From assembly GCA_900545005.1 (NCBI GenBank), contig UQXO01000003.1, positions 1 through 64,000 of the forward strand: 64,000 nt of DNA, written 5' to 3'. Shown in pieces: positions 34,292-44,251 of the stretch (positions are counted from its first letter, which is position 1; each line of letters opens with the position of its first letter). The DNA comes from an uncultured Mycoplasmatota bacterium (GTDB lineage: Bacteria > Bacillota_I > Bacilli_A > RF39 > UBA660). The notes below the pieces were generated by a model. That model made no database searches. It saw nothing but the letters and a program-made list of their open reading frames with translations, and was not told the DNA's origin. Position numbers and translations under genes: made by a program.

Positions 34292-35950
34292 TTATTTTTT
34301 TAATATTCTTTTAATCTTTCTAAAAATTCTATGAGCTAGTTCTTCTAATTTTCTCAATGTTGTATCAACTTTTGTATGGGTAATATGATATAAAGCTTCA
34401 GATAAACTACTCGTCATGGTCCCATGATGTCTTTTAAGGGAATTACTTACACTAGACAAAGCGTATTCATAATTAATTAAATTATAATTTACACACTTTT
34501 GGTTATAAACTTTACCAAACAATAAATTATGATGCTTTAGACTTCCTCTTAACGTTTCTAACCAATTATATTCTTCTAAAAAGTCCCAGGTAAATAGCTT
34601 TTTTCTTATCCAACAACCATTATTTGAATAAGTTATATTGTCATTTTTACTAGCCATTTCATCAAAATAATTACTATGTAAACTATTAGGAAGTAATAAT
34701 AAACCCAAGTCCTTATTATCTTCAAAAGTACTAATAACACTACTTATATATTGATTTGAATAAATCAAATTATCTAATGTATCTAAAATAGCAAAGTTAT
34801 ATACCGCTCTAATCTTTTGATTTAGATAATAACTATCTTTAAAAATACCAATATATTCATAATTATTTAAATCGATTTCGTCTTGACTAAAACACTTTAT
34901 TTTATATTCATTCAATATCTTTTTAATTTCACTATTACTTGAAATTATATATAAATTATTTAACTCTTTAGCTTTTAAATAATTAATAAATTCATAAACG
35001 TATTCTAGATTCTCTAAAAACATTAATACACAATAATTATTCCTTAGAGTCCTACTTTCACCCAAAACATAATTTAAATCTAAGCCATAATATAAATCAT
35101 TAGGGCTATAAAGTCTTTTTAAATTATTTATTATTATTCTAGTATCATATAAATTATGTTCTTTAATATACTCAAGGCTTCTTCTAGCATCACTACCATC
35201 AGTTAAAAATAAAGCATCTTTTTTATTAAAAACAAAATTTTTTCTTTTTATAAATGGACATCCTAAGTTCTTAATTAAATCATAAGAACAATAAGCATAA
35301 ATATTAAAGTTACCTCTAATATCATCACACTTATATTTTTCCAAATTAACATAAGTATCCCATGTAAAACCATTTTTTTCTAAATAGTAAGTAAAAGCAA
35401 TCTCATGCTTAGTTACTACATTAACAAAACTATTCATAGTGCTTAAATCATAATTTTGCCAATAACTATTAAAGGCTTCGCTTAATAATACTTTTTTTCG
35501 AAAAGCCACAAAGAAAGTCTGAATATGTGCATGAATTTTCCCATCTGGCAGATAGCCATAACCATCAACGCTATCATAATTAGCAGTTAATCCCCAAAAA
35601 TCTACACTCTTTGGTTCCATTTTAGTACAAATATTCTTAAAAGGTTCAAAAGGTCCATAAAACGTATCATTTACTAATAATAATTCATCAAAAGTCTTAA
35701 AATATTCATGATAAGTATCATAGACATCTTTAAATGCTCCCGCATCCAAGCCAACATTAGGGCGTACTATTAACTTATCTGTATATTTAGACAAAATCAT
35801 AGTAGCTTTATCATCCAAATAACAATTAGATACAATAATTAAATCATCAACAGCCTCTCTTAAGCTTTCTATTAATGGAATTTCATAATCATCAACAATA
35901 CCATCTTTATCAAAAAAGACAAAGACACCTATTCTTTTAAAAGCAGTCAT
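34292..35950 (-). CDS. RgpF-like rhamnan synthesis glycosyltransferase
   Basis: The N-terminal half is the rhamnan-synthesis F family (PF05045): FVFFDKDGIVDDYEIPLIES, RPNVGLDAGAFKDVY, LLVNDTFYGPFEPF and IQTFFVAFRKKVL. The C-terminal part (about 290-550) is less clear and probably holds a second catalytic or substrate-binding domain. RgpF adds side-chain or backbone rhamnose in streptococcal rhamnose-glucose polysaccharide. The second ATG (35950) fits the AAGGAGA spacing better than the first. Confidence 0.85.
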   Translation of the reverse strand: MTAFKRIGVFVFFDKDGIVDDYEIPLIESLREAVDDLIIVSNCYLDDKATMILSKYTDKLIVRPNVGLDAGAFKDVYDTYHEYFKTFDELLLVNDTFYGPFEPFKNICTKMEPKSVDFWGLTANYDSVDGYGYLPDGKIHAHIQTFFVAFRKKVLLSEAFNSYWQNYDLSTMNSFVNVVTKHEIAFTYYLEKNGFTWDTYVNLEKYKCDDIRGNFNIYAYCSYDLIKNLGCPFIKRKNFVFNKKDALFLTDGSDARRSLEYIKEHNLYDTRIIINNLKRLYSPNDLYYGLDLNYVLGESRTLRNNYCVLMFLENLEYVYEFINYLKAKELNNLYIISSNSEIKKILNEYKIKCFSQDEIDLNNYEYIGIFKDSYYLNQKIRAVYNFAILDTLDNLIYSNQYISSVISTFEDNKDLGLLLLPNSLHSNYFDEMASKNDNITYSNNGCWIRKKLFTWDFLEEYNWLETLRGSLKHHNLLFGKVYNQKCVNYNLINYEYALSSVSNSLKRHHGTMTSSLSEALYHITHTKVDTTLRKLEELAHRIFRKIKRILKK

Positions 35951-36007
35951 ACTCATTCTCCTTGCATACTTTAAACTACATATTTAGATTTTAAGATATC
36001 TATAAAC

Positions 36008-38905
36008 TTAGATTATATTTCGATCTTTCATAATTTTTCCCAGAGTTGTCATTTCTCTATTACTCTTAAATCTGGGTAAAGAATCATTATACTCTTTAAA
36101 ATTACTAAAAATAGCATAGCTATATTCTGGTCTCTTTAAAGCTTCAAACAATGGTCTAAATGCTACCTCGCTAGATATATCTAATTTATCAACCATTGGT
36201 ACATTTAAACTTTTATAAAGTTTAACAAACTCCAATATTCCTTTATGAACTTCTTTCAAAATATAATCGTTATTTGTGGCATTACCATAAACAAAAGTAT
36301 CAGCGTATTTAAGCAAAGTCTTATCTGTTGAAGTAAACATTGCTTCCATTATCATAGCTTTTGAACTATCTTCTAAAGTACCGATATCAAGATAATATTT
36401 AGAATTTTCATAGCTAAAACAGTATGGTCTAAATATTTTAGTATCCACTAAAGCATTAACCTTTTTACTATCTTTATTACCAACAAAAGTTCCGTAAAGT
36501 TCTACTTTATTTTTTAATTCACTTTGAAATATTGGCCGCATCAAATTAACTATTGAACCACTCCATCCCAGATCAACAGCTAGGGCTTTAGAAGTATCTT
36601 CAGTTAAACTATCAAAATACTTAATTGCCGCCTTTTTAGAACTAGAAAAATATTCACTTATAGAATGTGCTTCCTGGTAAATCATATTCTTCAACTTATC
36701 AAAGTTATTCATATTTAAAAAGTCATATAAATTCAAATCATACTGAGAAACCTTTGGTATTAAAATATCTAAATCCGTCTCATAAAGAGCTTCTTCAATT
36801 GTATATTTACCCATTAAAGCTCGTGATTTAAAATAAAAACTTATAAATTCTTCTATTTGAGAAGCAAATGATATTTCAAACATAGCACTTCTAGAAGTAA
36901 TTAAATATTCACTTGGATACTGATTATAATACTTTTTATAAGCTTCATACAATACTTTAGAATCTCTTGCTAAAAATAAAATTTTATCAATACCATCTTG
37001 TTTTACTTGTTTATTGATATTTTCTAAAAAACCAACGGTTAAAATACCACCATATATGAATCCATACTTAAAATAACCAGTATATTTATTAAATCCTGAA
37101 TACAAATAGTTTATTCTAACAGCACAAGTTATTGAATTAATCAAAGAATTGCTATAAACTGGTTCTTTATATGATTTAGCAATCTCACTACATTTCTTAT
37201 AATAATAAGTATCCCACCCAGCTTTTTGACTTCCCTTTATATCAGAAAGATAATTATCACCTATATGAATAATCTTTTTATTTGGATATTTATCATTAAT
37301 AATCTTTTGAATTGCTCCTGTTCCTTTATTGGCTTCATAATCGCATGATACATAAATTTCATCTGGTTCATATCCACATGTTTGTAATAATTTTTGAATA
37401 TATTCTTTAGGCCAATACATATCAGAAGTAACAATAACTTTTTTCCCCATTTCTTGTAATTTATGAAAAATTTCTAAGAAATATGGATTGGCATAACAAC
37501 ACTTAGTTTCAAAAGCAAATTCTTTCTCTAAAATTTCATCTTTATCAATTTTTAAATAATTACTCAACTCTTCATATATATCATAAATATTTATTTCAAA
37601 ATTTTTCTTTGAAGTCTTCTCTCTTGCTTCTTCTTCAGCTTCCACTCTTCTTTCAGCAAATCCCGGTAAATAATACTCTAACTCCATCAAATTAAATAAA
37701 TCAGTTGGTTCTAAAAAAGGTCTAAAAATCAAAGTATCAAAAATATCAAAAGATATTAAATCATAATCTTCAACTAACAAAATCATTTCCTCAATATCCA
37801 ACCGATTCTTCTCAATATCATAATTTGTAGTTTTTACATCAGAGTTATCAATTGCAACACTTAATTTATTTCTTACTCTTCTTAATTTATTATTAACTCT
37901 TTTAACAAAACAAACTCCTTTACGAACCGGTTCCATAATTTTCCAAGTTCTTGAATCAACCATACCTAAATAGAGACTATTTAATGAAGAATTTTTCTTA
38001 GTAAGCTCCAATATTTCATTAGTTAATTCACTGTTATTAGCTTCCAATTGACTTAATAAGTCATAATATTTCTTAGTATTTTCAACTTCTTTTTCTAATG
38101 TGTGATAGATATTTAATTCTTGTTTATTTGCAAGTTCTTTCTTTAGATTAGTTGGAACCACATTTTTATTTAAGATTTTAATTTTAAATATATTTTGTAA
38201 GATGTCTTTTTTTCCATCAAGGTTTAATAAACTATATAACTTAGAATTATAATCTATATATTCCTTATTAAAAGTTTTAGTCGAACCAATACACTCTACT
38301 TCTAACTTATTTTCTCTATCTTTATTTATATTATCAATCATTTCTAAGAAAGAATAATAGGTAAAAAATCGTAAATGAGTGGTATCAAGCGTCCCTATTT
38401 CATTGTAGTTAAATTTTCCATCAATTAAGTTAGCAATAATATCCATGTGTTCTATATTAGGAATACTTATTAAGATTGAACCATTTTCTTTTAACAAAAG
38501 AGCTAATTCCTCCAATGTTTTATATGGTTTTACTAAATGTTCTAAAATATCAGCTAAAATAATATAATCATACCTTTGCTTAATTGATTTACTTATTTCG
38601 TTAATATCCGTATTATAAAGTTTATGGTAATGATTTTTTTTAGCTTCTTCGATAGCCTCTTTATCAATTTCAACCCCATCTAAAATAATGTTTTCAGCTT
38701 CTAAAAACTTTCCAATAGTCCCACTACCGCAACCAACATCTAAAACATTTAACTTAATATTTTTATTTTTTAGAATTTCTCTAGCAATAATACTATGTGA
38801 ATCATTTTGAGCATTCAAGTCAATATGATATTTATCGATACTATACTTATTAGTCTTCTCTTTCAAGCCTAACTGGCTTGTTTTTGCATTTCCAAAATTA
38901 TACAT
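36008..38905 (-). CDS. Methyltransferase - HAD hydrolase fusion of the glycan cluster
   Basis: This 965-residue protein has three parts. Residues 25-250 are a SAM methyltransferase (VLDVGCGSGTIGKFLE; YDYIILADILEHL). A coiled stretch (about 265-310) links to a HAD domain. That domain has FDIFDTL near 388, VTSDMYWPKEYI near 493 and HIGDNYLSDIKGSQKAGW near 545. The last 370 residues resemble the tail of COG5610-type HAD proteins in surface-glycan loci. It may cap chains with methyl or phosphate groups and so set chain length, which is inferred. AGGTGA fixes the start. It is unusually long. Confidence 0.82.
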   Translation of the reverse strand: MYNFGNAKTSQLGLKEKTNKYSIDKYHIDLNAQNDSHSIIAREILKNKNIKLNVLDVGCGSGTIGKFLEAENIILDGVEIDKEAIEEAKKNHYHKLYNTDINEISKSIKQRYDYIILADILEHLVKPYKTLEELALLLKENGSILISIPNIEHMDIIANLIDGKFNYNEIGTLDTTHLRFFTYYSFLEMIDNINKDRENKLEVECIGSTKTFNKEYIDYNSKLYSLLNLDGKKDILQNIFKIKILNKNVVPTNLKKELANKQELNIYHTLEKEVENTKKYYDLLSQLEANNSELTNEILELTKKNSSLNSLYLGMVDSRTWKIMEPVRKGVCFVKRVNNKLRRVRNKLSVAIDNSDVKTTNYDIEKNRLDIEEMILLVEDYDLISFDIFDTLIFRPFLEPTDLFNLMELEYYLPGFAERRVEAEEEAREKTSKKNFEINIYDIYEELSNYLKIDKDEILEKEFAFETKCCYANPYFLEIFHKLQEMGKKVIVTSDMYWPKEYIQKLLQTCGYEPDEIYVSCDYEANKGTGAIQKIINDKYPNKKIIHIGDNYLSDIKGSQKAGWDTYYYKKCSEIAKSYKEPVYSNSLINSITCAVRINYLYSGFNKYTGYFKYGFIYGGILTVGFLENINKQVKQDGIDKILFLARDSKVLYEAYKKYYNQYPSEYLITSRSAMFEISFASQIEEFISFYFKSRALMGKYTIEEALYETDLDILIPKVSQYDLNLYDFLNMNNFDKLKNMIYQEAHSISEYFSSSKKAAIKYFDSLTEDTSKALAVDLGWSGSIVNLMRPIFQSELKNKVELYGTFVGNKDSKKVNALVDTKIFRPYCFSYENSKYYLDIGTLEDSSKAMIMEAMFTSTDKTLLKYADTFVYGNATNNDYILKEVHKGILEFVKLYKSLNVPMVDKLDISSEVAFRPLFEALKRPEYSYAIFSNFKEYNDSLPRFKSNREMTTLGKIMKDRNII

Positions 38906-38909
38906 TTAT

Positions 38910-39749
38910 TCACCTCATCTTGCCTACCTTATGATTTTTAAAATCAAAATAACCTTTAATCATTAATTTTATTTTCTTAAATTTATCCTTTTCAAAGAAA
39001 ATCACTCTCTTAACCTGACCTTTTTGACAACTTATTAAAAATTTACAATAGTCTGGATACTTATCTTTATACAAATCATTAATATATAAAGTATTCCTAA
39101 TCATATAATACCTTCTTACAGCATTATGATTAGAACATAAAACTTTCTTTCCTAAAAAATGATAAACAGAAGCAGCCCCTAATTCATGAGGCATAATAAT
39201 ATAATTTAATCTAATAACTTTATAATCATGGCTATTCAAATTTAAACCGTACTCAATATCAACACCATCAATAAATAACCAATCTTTAAACCCACCAATA
39301 TCCTTATAAGCTTTTAAATTAATAATATTACCCGAAGTCATTACTTCTAACTTTTCTTCAATTTTTTTTGTTGGTTTAGCTTCGAAAGTTTTAATATCAT
39401 GATAAGGACTAATAAGTCCAATCCTTTCATCTTGATTATTTTTTAAAAAGTCAACCATTTCATTAACTATTTTAGAAGTTATCTTGCTATCTTGATCCAT
39501 AGTTAAGAGATATTCATAACCTTCCAAAATAGCCTTCCTAGCGCCAACATTTAAAGCATACGCTATACCCTTATTCTCTCCTAATTTAATATATTCTATT
39601 TTAGGCGTTTCCTTAATTCTTTTAATATCATCATCACTATTATCTACTACATACAATTTATCAACAGAATCAATATATTTTAAATAATTATTAATATTAC
39701 TCGAACTTGGTTTATAAAAGACCACCACGGCTGCTAATTTTATTTTCAT
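38910..39749 (-). CDS. Family 2 (rhamnosyltransferase-like) glycosyltransferase
   Basis: The 279-residue protein starts AAVVVFYKPSSSNINNYL and has YVVDNSDDD, GENKGIAYALNVGARKA and YLLTMDQDSKI. This is the RfbF/rhamnosyltransferase form of family 2. It shares its last and first base with the ABC permease gene. It likely builds the polymer backbone on the cytoplasmic side. Confidence 0.88.
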   Translation of the reverse strand: MKIKLAAVVVFYKPSSSNINNYLKYIDSVDKLYVVDNSDDDIKRIKETPKIEYIKLGENKGIAYALNVGARKAILEGYEYLLTMDQDSKITSKIVNEMVDFLKNNQDERIGLISPYHDIKTFEAKPTKKIEEKLEVMTSGNIINLKAYKDIGGFKDWLFIDGVDIEYGLNLNSHDYKVIRLNYIIMPHELGAASVYHFLGKKVLCSNHNAVRRYYMIRNTLYINDLYKDKYPDYCKFLISCQKGQVKRVIFFEKDKFKKIKLMIKGYFDFKNHKVGKMR

Positions 39750-40525
39750 TAGATAGCCTCGGCAAATCTTTTTTCTAGTTTTTTAAAGATCTTATAACTG
39801 ATTAATAAAGCCCCAAGACCAATAATTAGAAGAATAGTTAAGCTGCCAAGTTGGGGAACTTGATGGACATAAAATATATCACGATATGCATTTATTAAGT
39901 GAGCCATAGGATTTAATCTAAATAACCATATTAACCATGAACCTTTAAACATATCTATAGAATACAAAACAGGTGTGGCATAAAAAAACAAATTGATAAT
40001 AAATGTTACCATATACTCAACATCCTTAACATAGACATTAAAAGCACTAAGTAAAAAGATAACGGCAAGTAAAATAACGTACTGAACCAAGGCAATAAAC
40101 GGTAAAAAAATCAAGTGCCATGACAAGCCAATACCGCCAAGAATAACAAAAATAAGAATAATAATACAAGATATTAGAAAATTAATTAATCCACTAGTTA
40201 CAATTGATATAGGAAGTATTTCTCTTGGAAAATATACTTTCTTAATAAGATTAGCATTATTAGTAATGCAAGTTGTTCCTTGACTAACAACCGTTGTAAA
40301 CCAAGTCCAAGGAATAATCCCACATATTAAGAAAATCAAATAATTTTCTGTTTGTACTTTCATAATATAAGGAAATACAATAGCATACACTAAAACTTGT
40401 AATAACGGATTTATAAATGACCACAATACTCCTAGGAATGATGCTTTATATTTACCCCTTATATCCTTTTTAACATTAGTTTTTAATAACTCTCGATACT
40501 GATATAATTCTTTAAATACATTCAT
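39749..40525 (-). CDS. ABC transporter permease for polysaccharide export (TagG/Wzm type)
   Basis: The 258-residue ABC-2 permease has six membrane segments, with LKTNVKKDIRGKYKASFLGV at the N-terminus and VYFPREILPISIV in the middle. It exports lipid-linked polymer with the ATPase coded just upstream. The frame is open upstream, but AGGTG before the second ATG of a pair supports 40525. It could be named tagG, rgpC or wzm, depending on the polymer. Confidence 0.9.
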   Translation of the reverse strand: MNVFKELYQYRELLKTNVKKDIRGKYKASFLGVLWSFINPLLQVLVYAIVFPYIMKVQTENYLIFLICGIIPWTWFTTVVSQGTTCITNNANLIKKVYFPREILPISIVTSGLINFLISCIIILIFVILGGIGLSWHLIFLPFIALVQYVILLAVIFLLSAFNVYVKDVEYMVTFIINLFFYATPVLYSIDMFKGSWLIWLFRLNPMAHLINAYRDIFYVHQVPQLGSLTILLIIGLGALLISYKIFKKLEKRFAEAI

Positions 40526-40533
40526 CATAACAC

Positions 40534-41277
40534 CTACCCACAAACTTTCAAATATTCATCAATTACTTCGCTACACTTACCATCCATCGCTACTTTACCT
40601 TCATTAATCCAGATAGCCCGATTACAAAGCTTCTTTATATAATCCAAACTATGACTAACAATAACAATGGTCATCTTACTCTTGGCTAACTCTTCTAACT
40701 TAGCAAAACATTTATCTTGGAAATGTTGATCTCCTACGGCTAAAATCTCATCAATAAGTAATATCTCGGCATCAACATTAATTGCTACACTAAAAGCAAG
40801 ACGCATATACATTCCCGATGAATAAGTACGCACCGGACTATCAATAAAGTCTCCTAACTCACTAAATTCAATAATACTTTGTAATCTATCATCTATCTCT
40901 TTCTTAGTTAACCCAAAGATAGCAGCATTAAAATAAATATTCTCTCGACCCGTAAAATCCGGATGAAAACCAGCTCCTAACTCTAAAAGACTAGTTAACT
41001 TACCATAAGTCTTCAAAGTCCCTTTATTAGGATAAATTATCTTTGTCATTAGTTTAAGCAAGGTACTTTTCCCGCTACCATTAACCCCGATTAACGCTAC
41101 CGTCTCTCCTTTAGTAATCTCAAGATTAATATCTTTTAAAACTACTCTTTCTTCGGTCTTATTCTTCCACCCTCGAACTAACCTTTCTTTTAAAGTCTGA
41201 GGTTTATCAGAATATAACTTAAAAGTCTTAGTAACATGATTAACATCAATCGCTAAATCACTCTTTTTATTTTTCAT
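40534..41277 (-). CDS. ABC transporter ATP-binding protein for polysaccharide export (TagH/Wzt type)
   Basis: The 247-residue ATPase has Walker A GVNGSGKST, signature YSSGMYMRLAFS, Walker B AEILLIDEIL and H-loop SHSLD. The N-terminal FKLYSDKPQTLKERLVRG is typical of TagH/RgpD/Wzt proteins. There is no long C-terminal carbohydrate-binding domain, so export probably does not depend on a chain-end tag. AAGGA eight bases before the ATG at 41277 sets the start. It is the first gene of the cluster. Confidence 0.92.
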   Translation of the reverse strand: MKNKKSDLAIDVNHVTKTFKLYSDKPQTLKERLVRGWKNKTEERVVLKDINLEITKGETVALIGVNGSGKSTLLKLMTKIIYPNKGTLKTYGKLTSLLELGAGFHPDFTGRENIYFNAAIFGLTKKEIDDRLQSIIEFSELGDFIDSPVRTYSSGMYMRLAFSVAINVDAEILLIDEILAVGDQHFQDKCFAKLEELAKSKMTIVIVSHSLDYIKKLCNRAIWINEGKVAMDGKCSEVIDEYLKVCG

Positions 41278-41296
41278 TATCATCATCCTTATAATT

Positions 41297-41325
41297 ATTA
41301 TACCAATTATCACTATTCTTATTAA
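41297..41325 (-). promoter_or_regulatory. Probable promoter of the polysaccharide cluster
   Basis: On the minus strand TTAATA (41325-41320) and TATAAT (41302-41297), with TGG before it, are 17 bases apart. This is a good extended -10 promoter just upstream of the ABC ATPase gene, with a very short leader. Confidence 0.7.
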
Positions 41326-41508
41326 CTAACTAATCTTGGTATCCATCTACTATGTTACCATAATTTTTCTTATTTAAAAACACCTAATTAAGAAAATATT
41401 CCCCGTAATCAAGAAATTTTCTTCTTTAAACTCTACTTTCTTAAAATTTTATTACTACGGGTTAAAATATGATAAATAAAAAGACTAGAACTTCCTATTA
41501 AAAAAATC

Positions 41509-42354
41509 CTAATCTACTAAATATTTAATTAACAATAAAAATCTTGTTAAATATCTAAATACTTTTAAGAAAAATAATTCTATCTTAGAAGCCCCATTAT
41601 ATACTTCTTCAAAATACTCTTGACTAGTCTTTAAGATATCATACTTCTTAATTCTTTTTAAACTCTTATCTATAGAAACCGAATGGTCATGAATAACATC
41701 AACATTATTAGCAACAATAATATTCTTACCTAACTTTTTAGTCTTAATTCCCATAATATTTTCTTCATAGTACAAGAATACCCCTTCATCAAAATAACCC
41801 ATCTCTTCTAAATGTTTACTTGCTATCATAAAGAAACACCCTGATACAGTATCAACTTTACTTATCTCTTTATGATAATAATTATCAGGATAACTTAACT
41901 CCTTAGCTAATACCCTCTTTCCAAAGAAGACAATATTTTGTTTAATATCCTGCCAAGGTGTTGGTATTTTAAATCCTCTATTTAAATCATTACCCTGAAT
42001 AATAGTAGGGCCTACTATGACATTCTTAGCGCTTATATAACTATTTAAGTCTTTAATATCTAATTCACTCTCAATAATTATATCACTATTAGAAATAACT
42101 ATATTTAAAGACTTATATTTATCTATTAAATACTTACACCCCACATTTAGGGCATAACTATATCCCTTATTATTCCCACTATCTATAATAGTAATCTTCT
42201 TATTCTTTAATTTTCTTAACTCTTCTAAAGAATTATCGGTACTCTTATTATCAACAACCACTATCTCTTTTAAGATTTTATAATCTTTAACATTATCTAA
42301 TAATCTTTTAGTAGTCTTATAATCATTATAATTTACTATAACCATTCCTATCAT
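41509..42354 (-). CDS. Family 2 glycosyltransferase
   Basis: This 281-residue GT-A enzyme shows GMVIVNYNDYKTTKRLLDNV, VVVDNKSTDNS, GNNKGYSYALNVGC, VISNSDI and GCFFMIASKHL. It is a rhamnosyl/galactofuranosyltransferase-like family 2 enzyme. It stands apart from the main cluster, about 155 bases before the cluster promoter. It may add to the same polymer. The acceptor is unknown. Confidence 0.85.
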   Translation of the reverse strand: MIGMVIVNYNDYKTTKRLLDNVKDYKILKEIVVVDNKSTDNSLEELRKLKNKKITIIDSGNNKGYSYALNVGCKYLIDKYKSLNIVISNSDIIIESELDIKDLNSYISAKNVIVGPTIIQGNDLNRGFKIPTPWQDIKQNIVFFGKRVLAKELSYPDNYYHKEISKVDTVSGCFFMIASKHLEEMGYFDEGVFLYYEENIMGIKTKKLGKNIIVANNVDVIHDHSVSIDKSLKRIKKYDILKTSQEYFEEVYNGASKIELFFLKVFRYLTRFLLLIKYLVD

Positions 42355-42406
42355 ATTATTATTTCCTAACTATCATCTATTTAATAAGTTTTTACTTAAA
42401 TACTAA

Positions 42407-43168
42407 CTATTTTTTTAATGTAAGTAACAAACTTAATGGTTTATCTTTATTTTCTTCATAATACTTGGTATCAAACAAACGGTACTCTATATCTTTTTGG
42501 ATATCCTTATCTTTTGTAAATATTACTTCCTTAATATCTTTTACCTTTAAAGGAGTCTTTTCTTTATTATTCTTATCTTCTATCTTATCTTTAATAACAT
42601 AACTACTTAAACTTAAAGCTTCCATTCCTATTAAAGAATCTTTTGATACTTGTTCTAATCTAACTAAATTATCTAAAGGAACACTATTTAAATTAATAGT
42701 TTGTAATAAATTTTCTAAAGTTAATAAATCCGTATTTAAAAGACCAAGTAAGACCGATACTGCTAAAAACCACATCTTAGCTTTTCCAATAATTGTTGAT
42801 TTAACATTATTACCCTTAGAAGCACTATAAAGACCATATCCCAAGATTCCCGCTTCAAACAATAAAGGAATCATATAACTAGGACTAATACTAGCTAAAA
42901 GTAAAAATGATATAATACCAAATAATTTATCAAACATTCCATCTAGTAAAGCCCCAAAGAAACTAGACACTTCGTATTTACGAGCCAGATAACCATCAAT
43001 CCAATCAGTTGCCATAAAAGAAATAAACCAAACAGTAGCAGGAATACTTCCATATATACTAAAGATAGGTACTAATAAAATACCCCCTATTCCTCTTAAG
43101 GCTGTAATCATATTAACCATTATCTTCTTCTTTAACTTATCATTATCATTTTGACCATTTTCTATCAT
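42407..43168 (-). CDS. CDP-alcohol phosphatidyltransferase family protein
   Basis: The signature DWIDGYLARKYEVSSFFGAL followed by LDGMFDK contains the whole DX2DGX2AR...GX3DX3D set (residues about 57-79), so it should be an active phospholipid synthase. It has four or five membrane spans and a polar C-terminal extension of about 60 residues. It is distinct from pgsA at 11266 and may make another lipid, such as cardiolipin or phosphatidylinositol-like products. The exact alcohol is not determined. It starts 22 bases after fmt. Confidence 0.82.
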   Translation of the reverse strand: MIENGQNDNDKLKKKIMVNMITALRGIGGILLVPIFSIYGSIPATVWFISFMATDWIDGYLARKYEVSSFFGALLDGMFDKLFGIISFLLLASISPSYMIPLLFEAGILGYGLYSASKGNNVKSTIIGKAKMWFLAVSVLLGLLNTDLLTLENLLQTINLNSVPLDNLVRLEQVSKDSLIGMEALSLSSYVIKDKIEDKNNKEKTPLKVKDIKEVIFTKDKDIQKDIEYRLFDTKYYEENKDKPLSLLLTLKK

Positions 43169-43190
43169 CTTCCAAAACCACCTATTTTAA

Positions 43191-44120
43191 TTAGCTAATC
43201 TTCTTAGCTAATAATTTATCTTTATCTATCCCATTTAAATATGATTTAATATCCATCACTTTTTTACCACTTGGTTTAAGTGCTGTTACATAATAAATAC
43301 CATCACTACACCCTATACCCAAAGAATCTTTAGTAACTACATTAATCTTGTTAGGAATAGACTTGCCAAGTACAAAATACCCACTTATAATCTTTATCTC
43401 TTCATCATCAAATAAAGTGTTAGCTAAAGGCCACGGATTAAGTCCCCTAACCTTTCTTTCTACTAAGAGGCCACTACCACTAAAATCTAAGTGTTCATCA
43501 CTCCTAGATATATTATATGCATAAGTAGCCTTACTATTATCTTGCTTAATTCTCTTATTAGTACCCTTTATAATACTAGGTAAAGTCTCCATCAAAAGAT
43601 TAGCACCCATCTCCATTAAATTATCATGAACAGTCCCAACGGTATCATTATCTTTAAGAGGATAAGTAACAGAACTAATAATATCTCCCGTATCCATAGC
43701 CTCATCCATATACATAATAGTAACACCAGTTTCTTTATAACCATCAATAATCGCATGATGTAGTGGAGCTCCCCCTCTTAAGTATGGTAATAAGGAAGCA
43801 TGAACATTAATACACCCTAATCTTGGTAAATCAAGAAGTACCTTAGGAATAATCTGACCATAAGCACAGGTAATAATAATATCCGGTCTTGCCAAAACAA
43901 TTTCCTCATAATCAAATTTTACCTTTTCTGGTTGAAAAACCGGAATATTATACTCAAGAGCTTTCTTTTTAATAGGTGTAGGTACTAATTCTCTTTTTCT
44001 ACCCACACACTTATCTGGTTGACTAACTACTAAAACAACCTTCGTATTTAAAACTAATTTTTCTAAAACAGGTACCGCAAAATCCGGTGTCCCCATAAAA
44101 ACAACCCGTAAATCTTTCAT
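43191..44120 (-). CDS. fmt: Methionyl-tRNA formyltransferase
   Basis: Fmt formylates initiator Met-tRNA with 10-formyl-THF. VFMGTPDFAVPVLEKL, CAYGQIIPKVLL, NVHASLLPYLRGGAPLHHAI and TIMYMDEAMDTGD are all present. The C-terminal tRNA-binding domain is complete (309 residues in all). GGTGAT before the ATG and two TATAAT-like boxes just upstream suggest its own promoter. Confidence 0.95.
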   Translation of the reverse strand: MKDLRVVFMGTPDFAVPVLEKLVLNTKVVLVVSQPDKCVGRKRELVPTPIKKKALEYNIPVFQPEKVKFDYEEIVLARPDIIITCAYGQIIPKVLLDLPRLGCINVHASLLPYLRGGAPLHHAIIDGYKETGVTIMYMDEAMDTGDIISSVTYPLKDNDTVGTVHDNLMEMGANLLMETLPSIIKGTNKRIKQDNSKATYAYNISRSDEHLDFSGSGLLVERKVRGLNPWPLANTLFDDEEIKIISGYFVLGKSIPNKINVVTKDSLGIGCSDGIYYVTALKPSGKKVMDIKSYLNGIDKDKLLAKKIS

Positions 44121-44150
44121 AATATCACCACAACCATTATATGGTATTAT

Positions 44151-44180
44151 AAAAAAAAAATAAAGTCTAACTCGACTTTA
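44151..44180 (-). terminator. Terminator of the HD protein-tyrS operon
   Basis: TAAAGTC and GACTTTA pair on the minus strand around GAGTTA and are followed by nine or more T. It lies about 70 bases beyond the tyrS stop. Confidence 0.88.
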
Positions 44181-44251
44181 CTTCTCTTAAAATAACTCTT
44201 TAACAATTATATCATTAGAACGTAAGCTATTGTTTTTACCTAGTTAAATAA

